From positions 1-54,055 of the forward strand of contig JALLBK010000300.1 in the NCBI GenBank assembly GCA_036940085.1: a stretch of 54,055 nt of DNA, written 5' to 3'. This DNA is from Discostella pseudostelligera (lineage: Eukaryota; Bacillariophyta; Thalassiosirophyceae; Thalassiosirales; Thalassiosiraceae). A model generated the notes under the pieces. It was given only the letters and a program-made list of their open reading frames with translations. It was not told the origin of the DNA and ran no database searches. Within the stretch, counting starts at the first letter, position 1, and every line of letters begins with the position of its first letter. Both the position numbers and the translations under genes were made by a program. Shown one piece after another: positions 19,850 through 29,515 of this stretch.

Positions 19850-21127
19850 TCATGTTTTAGATAGTACTGCCAGATAGCCTTCTTTCGATTCTCTCTCTGA
19901 CCTGGGATCAGCTGGCTCGTGTTCCAATTTCAACCCCCAATCATTGTGATCATCGAGCATTACAACCCATTCCTTTGCGGTAGGCAAAACTTTCTTAACC
20001 ATGACTGGGTTCGCCTGATGCTGCATCACAACATGTTGGGCACCCTGTGCATGTACTATGATCAGCTTACCACCATTAGTCCGAAGGAGAGACGCTGCCC
20101 TACCAATACTGGATTCCATATCCGGAAGATCATGGAGGCATGAGCAGAATATGACGGAATCAAATATTCCATTACCACCAAAATCGTGCGCGAGGAAATC
20201 ACCTGCGACAAACTGGCGACCCTTTCCAGTCCGACCATTTCGTGCAGAGCCGTAACGTTCAATAGCATTATTCACCATCACTGGACTCAAGTCGATTCCA
20301 ACATACATGTCGGGCTCGCTCAACCCCGCATCCACAAGAGATTTTACAATAGCTCCATGACCACACCCGACATCCAACACTTTTCCCAGTGACATTTTAC
20401 CTTGCGTTGCTTCCACTGTTATCTTACAAGCTTTCGTTATTCGTTCTTGTAACTCAGGTTTCATTGTATTCCCCACAATATCTGCTTGGGTAGCTTTTGC
20501 ATCCGCAGATGCATCCCAAGTGATACGCTGATACAGGTTGTGGAGTTCCCTCTCAGACAGATTGTGCTCCCTCATGATCGCTTGCATTTTTTCCCTGTCG
20601 TTCTCGACCATTTGAGATTGAACTGGAGGAATGAGACGATTTCTGTCTGCGTCGGTCATGGGTGCAACAAGAGCATCGAATTGCATTATTGACTTGTACA
20701 GCGCTGCTACCTCTTGTAGATGAGGTTGAAGTGATTCTAACGAAGATAAAATGCGTTGTTGTGTCCCTTTTCCAACATCTCCCCCATAACGTTCCAGCAG
20801 TTGCTCTTGCGCCCGTTTTGCATCGCGGGGGTTCATCTTTTTGCTAGAGGACAATGACGTCTTTTGTGAGCCTTTTCCACCCGTATTGTTATTTGATTTG
20901 GAAGAGAATCCACCCCCGAAACCCCCAGAGAGGAACAGCTTGGTTTGGTGCCGCCTGAAAGATGCATTACACCGTGTATGGGAGGAAGGTGTATCATTGA
21001 TTGTAAATGATGATGGCGTCGCTGACAAAAGATTTTGTTTGTGTTCGCCCCAACGTGCGACGAACAAGGCGGATGATGCCCGGGCCAGACAGAGTGATGA
21101 AAGAAGAAAATGTAAGATGCGATTCAT
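19850..21127 (-). CDS. SAM-dependent methyltransferase, probably plastid-targeted
   Basis: Single-exon protein of 425 aa. The SAM-binding fold occupies about residues 240-400: VLDVGCGHGAIV (motif I), MYVGIDLSPVMV (acidic end of the second strand), FDSVIFCSCLHDLPDM and AASLLRTNGGKLIIVHAQG. The N-terminus MNRILHFLLSSLCLARASSA is a signal peptide, followed by a long Ser/Asn/Gly-rich presequence-like stretch, so organellar import is inferred. A central helical segment (RITWDASADAKATQADI) separates the two. The substrate is unknown. It converges on the METTL5-like gene with only 38 nt between the two coding ends, and is divergent from the TMEM144-like gene. Confidence 0.82.
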   Translation of the reverse strand: MNRILHFLLSSLCLARASSALFVARWGEHKQNLLSATPSSFTINDTPSSHTRCNASFRRHQTKLFLSGGFGGGFSSKSNNNTGGKGSQKTSLSSSKKMNPRDAKRAQEQLLERYGGDVGKGTQQRILSSLESLQPHLQEVAALYKSIMQFDALVAPMTDADRNRLIPPVQSQMVENDREKMQAIMREHNLSERELHNLYQRITWDASADAKATQADIVGNTMKPELQERITKACKITVEATQGKMSLGKVLDVGCGHGAIVKSLVDAGLSEPDMYVGIDLSPVMVNNAIERYGSARNGRTGKGRQFVAGDFLAHDFGGNGIFDSVIFCSCLHDLPDMESSIGRAASLLRTNGGKLIIVHAQGAQHVVMQHQANPVMVKKVLPTAKEWVVMLDDHNDWGLKLEHEPADPRSERESKEGYLAVLSKT

Positions 21128-21487
21128 CTTGATGTATCGCAGGTAATACTGCAGCTTGTGAAGCTACTGAAGGTAGGATGCTTTGGCTTTGGCGGCTACG
21201 GAGGACGATGACGCGGCCGGTGAATGATGAATAATGGCCATCACAGTTCCTACACGTGGCAAATATTTGGCGGGAGAGCGTCAGATGTATCGGCGGGTGG
21301 CGGGAGACAGACACCGCGTGGCATGCACATCTTTTTTGCTTTTGGCAAAGTGAAAGGTGACGATGGACAATGATCTGTTTCCGACACCCGCCGACCGCCC
21401 TAACCCCGTGAAAAGCGACGCGAGAGAAAACAACTAGATTCTGCTGCTCTTAGGTTGGAAGATCGTCGATAAACGGGTACAGGCTTT
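21128..21487. promoter_or_regulatory. Divergent promoter with composite G-box/GGCGGG element
   Basis: Between the methyltransferase gene (minus) and the TMEM144-like gene (plus). TACACGTGGCA at 21251-21261 is followed 6 nt later by TGGCGGGA at 21268-21275. A second TGGCGGGA is at 21298-21305 and CGCGTGGCA follows at 21316. TTCCTACACGT at 21247-21257 also resembles the AATTCCTACGT element. Confidence 0.6.
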
Positions 21488-23113
21488 ATGACGTCCGACG
21501 CAGCACATTATGATGCCATCGGGTGGCTCGCAGCACTTGTCGGAGCCATCGGCTTCGGTTCGTTCGCCGTACCGATAAAGGGAAATGCTGCAAATTCTGT
21601 AGACATTGATCCGTTAGTGATGCAATCGTACAAGAGCCTCATGTGTTTGTGAGTTCCTCTGAATTCCGGGACTCTTGTTTTTCTCTGCGTGTTACCCGGC
21701 TTATGAAACTCAATGCATCTACTTCGGCACGAAACCTCGAAGTCTGACAAGTTGGTTAGTTGTTTTGCTTGGACAAGACATTACCTTTACATGGTGGGGA
21801 ATTGTGTCGGGTGAGTTCCAAAAAACAATTTATTGGTGGTGTTCCATAGTTCCATCTTAATCGAAGGGAGTAGCCGATTCTGACAACTATTATTTCTTCT
21901 CGCTCGATTGGTTCGCCTTACATCGATCGTATAGGGCTGTTTTGGGTGCCTGCGGGTACCTTTAACATTTTTGCAATTCGAAATGTTGGAATGGCAATAT
22001 CTCAGGCAATCGTCTCATCAACAATTGTCATGGTAAGACATTAACATTTGTCAAGATCTTGTGGGTGCTGAGTGCTGGAAACTAATTCTCGGACTACCAT
22101 CACTCAATAGATATCATTCATGTGGGGGCATTTTGTATTCGATGAACCAGTCAAGAATGAGGGCATTGCCTATGCGTCTGTGTCCTTAATAATGACAGGT
22201 ATGTGCGGAATGAGTTATTATGCCACTTCTGAATCAAACGGAGCTTCCTCCAATCATGCCGAAGAATTAGAAGAAGAACAAAATTTGATGAGAATAAAGT
22301 CAGATTCTGCATTACTGTCGTTGGAACTTGATTCTCCAATAGAACGACCAATCAATATATGTGGAACGTCGTATTCACGTCGAACATTGGGATTATTTTC
22401 CGCCCTCGGTTGTGGAGTATGGGGCGGGTCGTGTTTGGTTCCCATGCATTATGCAAAGGGGAACACAGGAGGTTTGGGATATGTAATAAGTTTCTCAATA
22501 GGAGCGCTAGGTGAGAGGCGTTTGAGTCAATCGTTTTAGTCAATCAATCGATTTCTAACGCTCGCATTTTTATCTTACCTCTATTTGACGACGTTCATAG
22601 TTGTAACAATATTGTTTTGGTTGCTACGGTTTGGCTATCAACTATGTAAGCTTCGATCGATGAAGGCAGCGTACGCGGTTTTACCGCCATTTCATTGTAG
22701 GGTCATGTGGCTTCCTGGTATGACTGCAGGGTCTCTGTGGAGTCTGGGAAATGTGGGTTCAATAGTAGCTGTCGAACATCTTGGTCAAGGGGTGAGATTG
22801 AATTCATTCACAATTTTATTGATCAAACACGTGTGCAGCTCATTGTTGGGAAATCTTTACTTCCTCCAGGTTGGGTACTCAGCTTCTCAATCAGCGCTTT
22901 TAATAAGGTGAGTTCATCTACACTGCATTTTATCACTCTTGAATTCCAGTTTTATCAACGATCAACTGCTGTGTCAGTGGTGCATGGGGGATACTATTCT
23001 ACAAAGAAGTCACCAAGCCACCGACAATATTGAAATGGATTCTTTCCGCTGTTGTCACCATTTTTGGCATTTTATTACTTGGATATGTCAGTCATACATC
23101 TGAGCCAGGATGA
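21488..23113 (+). CDS. TMEM144-like multi-pass transporter (EamA/DMT-type fold)
   Basis: Seven exons are supported by phase and homology: 21488-21648, 21743-21810, 21935-22032, 22111-22510, 22601-22791, 22870-22907 and 22978-23113, giving 363 aa. The protein reads as a ten-helix carrier: GWLAALVGAIGFGSFAVPIKG, SWLVVLLGQDITFTWWGIVSG, FWVPAGTFNIFAIRNVGMAI, SFMWGHFVFDE, GCGVWGGSCLVPMHYA, LPGMTAGSLWSLGNVGSIVA, GVGYSASQSALLISGAWGIL and WILSAVVTIFGILLLGY. TMEM144 relatives are putative carbohydrate or metabolite transporters; the substrate is unknown. An acidic cytosolic loop (EELEEEQNLMRIK) lies between helices. Intron 5 (22792-22869, 78 nt) is in frame and open, so naive translation would retain it. 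It converges on VPS41 about 100 nt away. Confidence 0.85.
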
Positions 23114-23216
23114 TGAAACGATTCTAGAGACGAAAACAACGCCATTGAAACCCTTCAACTGAACCGATATCGTACATTGTAAGTACTGGCCCTTCGTCTC
23201 TCTGCCTTATCACATG

Positions 23217-26200
23217 TTATCGAACGGGCAGAGAGAAAGGTGTGTGACTAGGAGATATGTTGTGTCTCGACGATTTCAACAGGTCCCTTGGCTTCGCACA
23301 AGTATTACCATTCGCCTTGATTAAAAAGTTGTCGGCTCTATCCATTGATAATCTCTCTCCCCTTCGAGAGATATGGCTCAATTCTCGCAGGATGGAAATT
23401 TTATCTTCCATTAGCATGGCATCGACACGGTCGTGAATTTTCAGCTTGTAGCGATAATCTGTAACTGCTGCAATTAATTTCGGCCTCAAACCTTCTATCG
23501 ACATTCCCGCTGGTATTTTAGACACAAGGTTCGCCAAGTCAGACCCAGTGTGTGCCGCAGCTTCTAGGAGAGACCCGAAAAGGGCACCCATCGCACTGTT
23601 TTGGTTTGCGTCAGAAGTCGGTCCTGGTGAAGTGCAATGCTCAATCAACTTATCCCACAGCAAGCCCGAATACTTGCTACTTCTCTCCGCAAACGCAACT
23701 GCCAGATACAAATTCTTCGCCCCAAGAAGATACAACTGCAGGATAGCATTTGATTCCTCAATGGAGCCATTGCCGAAATTTTCAATGACAAAGGCCAACT
23801 CTCGTGCAAAAACAGGACTATTGGGGTTACTCCCACGGCATTTTACTAGACTTTCTCTAACCATTCCAGCCTGGATGCCACCGTGAGGGAGCGTGGCCTA
23901 AGTTCACACAAGAAGAACGATCGAAGTCATTAAGAGTTATATGAAATCATACATTCAAGCACAAATTTCCTTACTCTAAGAAATGTCATGAACGGTGTAT
24001 CCGGACAGTTCATCAATGTAGTTGGAGTTGGTTTGTTGTCACTCGGCTGAACATCGTTCTCAGCAGCATATTCCACAAAGAGAGCAAATTGTGCACGATG
24101 AAGGTCTATAATTGCGGGCGGAGGAACTGCAGTAGTTGGAAAATTGACATACATATCAGCTTTGTTGACAAATATGTGGAATAGAAACCAGTAGAGGAGT
24201 TTTGGCCACGGCTTCAATTGATTTGCAACGCAATCAAGTGGTAAATTTGATCCATCGAGAGCGGCTTCTTCATCATTATCAAGCTCACTCTCTTCTGGAA
24301 GAGAGCAGTTTTCAACGAGAAATCTCCCTCCTCGCGCCAAGCCAACGAGCATGATCAGTGCTACAACTGGTGATACAGACACAGTGTCAGCGTCCTCATT
24401 GTCGAAAAAGTAATTTCTCTTCAACAGGAATTGGGAGAGCTGATGAAGTTCAATCAATGATAGCACAAAACAATACTTTTCATTTCCCAGATGGACTCCT
24501 TGACCCTCTGCTGGATGATTAATACTGTCCTCGCCAAAGGAGTTTACACTCCGAACTGCGGATTCTTCTAGATTCGTCAAGGTGGTATCCTTGAATTGAC
24601 TGCCAAGCGCCAAGTAGTACCCCAAAGCACGATCAAAGCGCTCTCTCATTATCTCGAGCTCCGCCATCGATTCCACCAGAACTGCGCACTTGGCTTTGGC
24701 ACTACTAAGCATAACATTTGAAGATGTGCTACTATCGACCATATTTTCATTGTCGCTGAGTTGAAGCCTCGTAGCAAGTCGAGCTAGTAAATTGTCTACA
24801 TCAAACAAGGAATCCCTTGACGAATCGATACATTGTCGCATGGGATGGATGTGCGCACTTGCCAAAACCCCAAATGCAGTTTGGCTGAACCTGCGCTGTA
24901 AAATCTTCTCTGACTGCTGAGAAAATTGGGATGCTATCGACTCTTCAGCTGCCGAACGCCATTGTAGACCCCACTGTTGATTCTGAACAAAATATCGGTG
25001 TAACTGCATTCGCCCCCGAAGAGCAGATGTGGTTCCCCACGATCTCAATGTGTCTAAAAATAAATCAGCCATCTTCTCGCCAATAAGTTGTTCTTCGTAT
25101 TGCCGATAATATCCAGCACTTGTATCGCGATCCCCGCCATTGTAGTTTGACAAGACATCTCCAATCATCTTCTCAAGACACATCTCAAACACGTATTGAG
25201 GTAGTTCGGGGTCTCTCACGGGTATTTTTTCACTGATGACAAATAGTCCTCCTGGCACTCTACTGAACATGAATACCCATCTCTGCCACATTCTTGAATC
25301 GCCACCTAAAAGGATCGGCAGTGACTCCGCGGCAATTTTTAAGCGAGAGAATGACAGAGGCCTTTCTCCTCTGTGGTTGCCCATTCGAAGTAGAGATGTG
25401 AAAAAGTCATCAATTAACAGATCTAACCCATGCCGTCTGACATATCGCCGGTGGGCCAATGCCTGCCTCAGAGCAAGTGCAGGTTTTCCCAGTGATCGAG
25501 TGTACGATATTACATCATCAACATCCCTTGTCTCTACTAGACAAGCATCGTAGCTGTACAGAACGGTCATTACGGGTGGGGGTGCCCTAGCAGGGAAATC
25601 AGAGAGTGGCAAAATATCGCCAATTGGCTCTGATAGAGCAAACACATAGTTGTCACTGAAAACACTGCAATCTGATGCCACTGATCGATCGTCATCGTAA
25701 ATGACCGCCTCTGACAAAATTTCATCTCCAACGGAACACACGTCTTTGGAAATATCCCATCTCAAATGGAAATCAAGGACTTTATCAGATGCCGAATCCA
25801 AACCAAAATTGAACATTTCTCTCATTGATTCTTTTTCAATATTTCCTAAAACATCCCACTCTGCTGAACCATCCATTCTTGGGCAAGAAAACGTTGATAA
25901 GAGACAAAACTCAGAGGCATTTGCTGTAGCAATCGTGTTGTTTCCATGCCACTGCGTCGGCTGGTCTGCTAGTGGAAGTCTATCGTTCGATATCGACTTC
26001 CCGGATTCTCGATTGATTACCTGAAGTTCCAATATATTATCCCCACCAGCCACGGAGAATGTTCGACGTGAAGCGCTGGACATTGCGAGCTGGTCACCTT
26101 CGTGCGATTGTATCGGAGAGGGGACCAGCCCAAGCACGGCTACATGTTTTTCATCCACCGGTACGGCGCTGCAGGCGACACAGTCTAATTCCCAAGCCAT

Positions 26201-27798
26201 ATTGACTTCCACCGTTTTCCGTCTGATCTCCTTTGCGGGTAATCCATCTTTTTGTGCCGGAACGGTGCATAGAGAATCATGTACAACTAATGCCATCAAA
26301 CAATCACCCCATCCAATGAGCAATGAATCGGATCTCTCGAACAAAATCGACGGATGCAATGATGAAATTGTTGGATAAAGACTACTGCGTGCACCCGTTG
26401 GTCTGTCAATATGAGCTATTCGAGCCATAGCCTCAATATCAAATATCCGTACCCCACTGGAATGAAATAACACAATCATTTTGATTAAGATTTCTCCATG
26501 AAAACTGTACTGCTGCATGTTGCAGAGATCAAACAGGCTTACCTTGAATCAGCCCAAGCGACCAGACCACCTCGCCAGGTAACAGCTTCTATTCCAGCAT
26601 TGTCCCCGGAAAAGGAAGATGCACCCGTCCCCTGATACAACACAGAATCTACTTTCGTCGCCATTGTGCCTCCTCCTGCGGCATTGCCACCGCCACCTCC
26701 AAACAATGATGTGATGCCCGATCCTATTCCGGATGAGCCTTGAATTTTGGATAGAAGTAGCCTCCCATCATCCAATCCTACAATCAAAGCACGCTCCTTT
26801 CTACGTGCGTAGGAAGGATCCAATGCCATGCAGGTAGGATGAAATACCTGGCCCGCGCCTGACAATCCTCCACCAAGAAGAGACGATGTAAATGATTGTG
26901 GATCAGCATACGTGAAACGTACAGTTGATGCTGGAGGTTTCAATAAAGTAAATGCTGGTCGAGTGGTGTGACTTCCCTCATAATCACCACCCGTCGTCTC
27001 TGCTACTTTCCCCCCTAATGACGATAAGAACCCCAATCTCAATCCAGGCACGGTAATTTGTAAGCCTTGAGTCTGTTTGCCCCATATCAATGGTCCAAAA
27101 ATTGCAGCATCTCCATTAGCATTCAGGGCAGATAGATACGATGAGCTTGAATCGAAGGAAAGTGCCACTATTGCATGTCCCTGTTGATGATCAGGGCCAC
27201 GCTTTCCTGTGGATGAATTTACAAACCATGCACCACCATCACCTGGTGACGAGCCAAATAAGACGGATCCACCAGTGAGGACATCTACCAACCTCACTTT
27301 TCCATCCTCAAATCCCAATGCAAGGACATGATGAATTTTTATCACGGCCATGTCAGCCTCTTCGTCAGCATCGGTCCATTCTGCGACATTATCATCATTC
27401 CTCGGCCCACCATCACCATGACGAGAACCAGACGACATGGACGAATCGAGTTGTTTATCGGAATGTTGTGATGGCTGTACTACTACTCTGCCCATAGCCG
27501 AGCATGTAATTTTCACTGATAATGCAGTTGATGTGCCGTCTCGTGGCAAACACCCCATAATTCTGGCGTATTTGAGGGGAGGCATGGGAAGTGGTTTGCC
27601 ATCATCGTCGTCATCGTACGAATATTGAGATTCTTGTTCAGTAGAGTCCCCGTCATACGATTCCGTGGCAGTGTCGGCAGCGTTGTCTCCATTATTGTTT
27701 CCGTCGTCATCATGAATCTCGACGATCGAAGTATCTTTACATGGACGATCTACAAAATCTTTCATGTTGCGGCCGTCTTTCGCCATTTCTAATCTCAT
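23217..27798 (-). CDS. VPS41: VPS41-like HOPS subunit
   Basis: Exons 27798-26543, 26456-23975 and 23897-23217 (introns 86 and 77 nt) agree in phase and give 1472 aa, longer than animal VPS41 (about 850). VPS41 bridges vesicles to vacuole or lysosome in the HOPS tether. An acidic leader is followed by PLKYARIMGCLPR and a WD40-like propeller (HHVLALGFEDGKVRLVDV, IEAVTWRGGLVAWADSSG, RIFDIEAMARIAHID, LLIGWGDCLMALVV). A clathrin-repeat-like helical region then runs from DDVISYTRSLGKPALALRQA through YLAVAFAERSSKYSGLLWD and EGLRPKLIAAVTDY. The usual C-terminal RING-H2 (CxxC...CxxC) is not found before the stop at 23217. Long low-complexity inserts rich in Asp, Ser and Gly explain part of the extra length. 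Confidence 0.85.
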
Positions 27799-28230
27799 GA
27801 TTCTCCTGCCGCTAGATCCCAGGGCAATGCTAGGGGATTGAAGCGCGGCTAGAGAGTGGGATAGGTGCTCCGGATGCTGCTACTACCCTATGTCTCCTGT
27901 CCTATCTTCGACGAGCAAAAGACCAAAGAAGTATCGTAGTTTCCGTCGTCGTCGATTGTCGAGTGAGGGAAGAAGTGTAGTAGTGATCAAATGTACTCAT
28001 TTTGTATCCAGTTCAGCCCTTAAGTATCATCACAACTCGTTAAGTATCTTTGTCACCTTGTCCCGCCAAATATTTTGGCGCGAACTACTAATTACCGTCA
28101 ATAGTCAATAGCCTTCAATAATTGATTTCGTACCGCCGCATTGATTCAGATTTGCTCATGAATCGAAGCATCGATAGTCCTAAATTGATAGTGATGATCA
28201 CATTAACAATCATTTCTACTATTGTACTTT
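27799..28230. promoter_or_regulatory. VPS41 upstream region with inverted GGCGGG/GGCGCG pair
   Basis: Upstream of VPS41 and downstream of the tail-anchored-protein gene. TCCCGCCAAA at 28061-28070 faces TTTTGGCGCGAA at 28073-28084 as an inverted pair 2 nt apart, about 263 nt before the VPS41 start. Both halves fit the E2F consensus. No gene is visible. Confidence 0.5.
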
Positions 28231-29064
28231 CTATTGTGAACGATTTCCACCCAGAAGCAAACTAGCACCCGCCGCGGCCAACGCCCCAACAACTGCCACT
28301 GCTGCCACCGATTGTCTCACCATTCGGCTATTGCTATCTTTACTACCATTGCTATTGATCGATGAAGAATTTCCACTGTCAACACTGATATTGGTTCCTT
28401 CTTCATCGGATTTTGCCTGTCTCTTCTTTTTCTTCTTCGTCGCCTTTTCCTGCGCTGCTTGCTGCAATTTCGCCCCCTCTTCTGTACCATAGATTGTTTC
28501 ATCCACGGAATACAACCGTTTCTGCTGACCTCTTCCCCCCATCAGAACCTTTTCCATTTGCTTTTGTTGGTCACTATTTGGGTCTTTCATACTTTGTAAG
28601 AATGCATTCATCTGGGCATGCTTGTCCTGCACACAAATGAAACAGTGTTATTGAGAGAGGTAAGAGATAATTGAATGTGCAAAAATAACGTCGAGAAAAA
28701 AAAATTTCCATCCACATACTCTACTATTTTGAATATTGTGTGAATAATTCTTTTGCAGTTCTTCTTCGAATTCTTCGTCCGTCGGTGCATTCTTGTACCA
28801 ATGATACGCTTTTTGTATGTAATAGATCACGAAACGAAGGTATATACGAGCAAAGTGGATAGTTGAAGCGATATTAGCGCAATGATCTTGTCAATTTCGA
28901 ATGCAAATAAATAAACATGAATACTATGAGCAGGACCATGAGCAGAATCATGCCCTGGGTCCGCCGCGAGAGGAAAGAATCTTACCATAGGCTGCACCGG
29001 GAAGAAACCCGATTGTGTAGACAAACACGTGCACGGGGATCTTTATCCGTGGATTTGGTGGCAT
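28231..29064 (-). CDS. Unknown tail-anchored protein
   Basis: Three exons (29064-28986, 28886-28720, 28626-28231; introns 99 and 93 nt) join in frame to give 213 aa. The start at 29064 encodes MPPNPRIKIPVHVFVYTIGF, a short hydrophobic segment. The middle part is helical and charged (YLRFVIYYIQKAYHWYKNAP, DEEFEEELQKNYSH). The C-terminal part has a Lys-run (ATKKKKKRQAKSDEEG), a Ser/Asn linker and a final hydrophobic segment (VAAVAVVGALAAAGASLLLG) followed by only NRSQ, the layout of a tail-anchored membrane protein. No known domain is recognised. The upstream exons are inferred from splice signals (GTAAGA and GTATGT donors). Confidence 0.65.
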
Positions 29065-29515
29065 TTTATTAGGGTGAATATTCCGATGGTCCGTTTATTG
29101 CTTGCTGTGCCGTCGAGCTACGAAGCAATGGTAAGTATTAGATAGAGGAGTACTCCTAGGAGGGAGGAGGGAGGAAGCAGAAGGTGGAAATGGAAAATGG
29201 AAAATGGAAGTGGTGGGGCCAGCTCAGCAAGAAAAACGTACTAATTCCTACGTGAAAGTAGCGTAGAATTCAAAGATCTGAAATTTGTATTTCCCGCCAA
29301 AACTACCCCCTCAAATTTTCAGCATATCCCACATCCCAGCCACCCGCTGCCACTGGCGCTGGCGCCACCCGCCACCAACACCATGACAGCCGCCGCAGTC
29401 CAGTAGCAGCACCCCACCACCCACCAGCAGCAACAACAACGACACTCTTCTTCATCATCTAATATCCTTTGTCCACGCTGCTGTGCCTATTTTCTTTCCT
29501 CGTTTTGGTAAAATA
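29065..29515. promoter_or_regulatory. Divergent promoter with AATTCCTACGT and TTCCCGCCAAAA
   Basis: Between the tail-anchored-protein gene (minus) and CLASP (plus). AATTCCTACGT lies at 29243-29253 and TTCCCGCCAAAA at 29291-29302, the same pair seen upstream of MetAP1 at similar spacing. A CAG/CAA-rich stretch at 29402-29440 precedes the CLASP start. The frame before ATG 29516 is open but has no upstream ATG. Confidence 0.5.
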
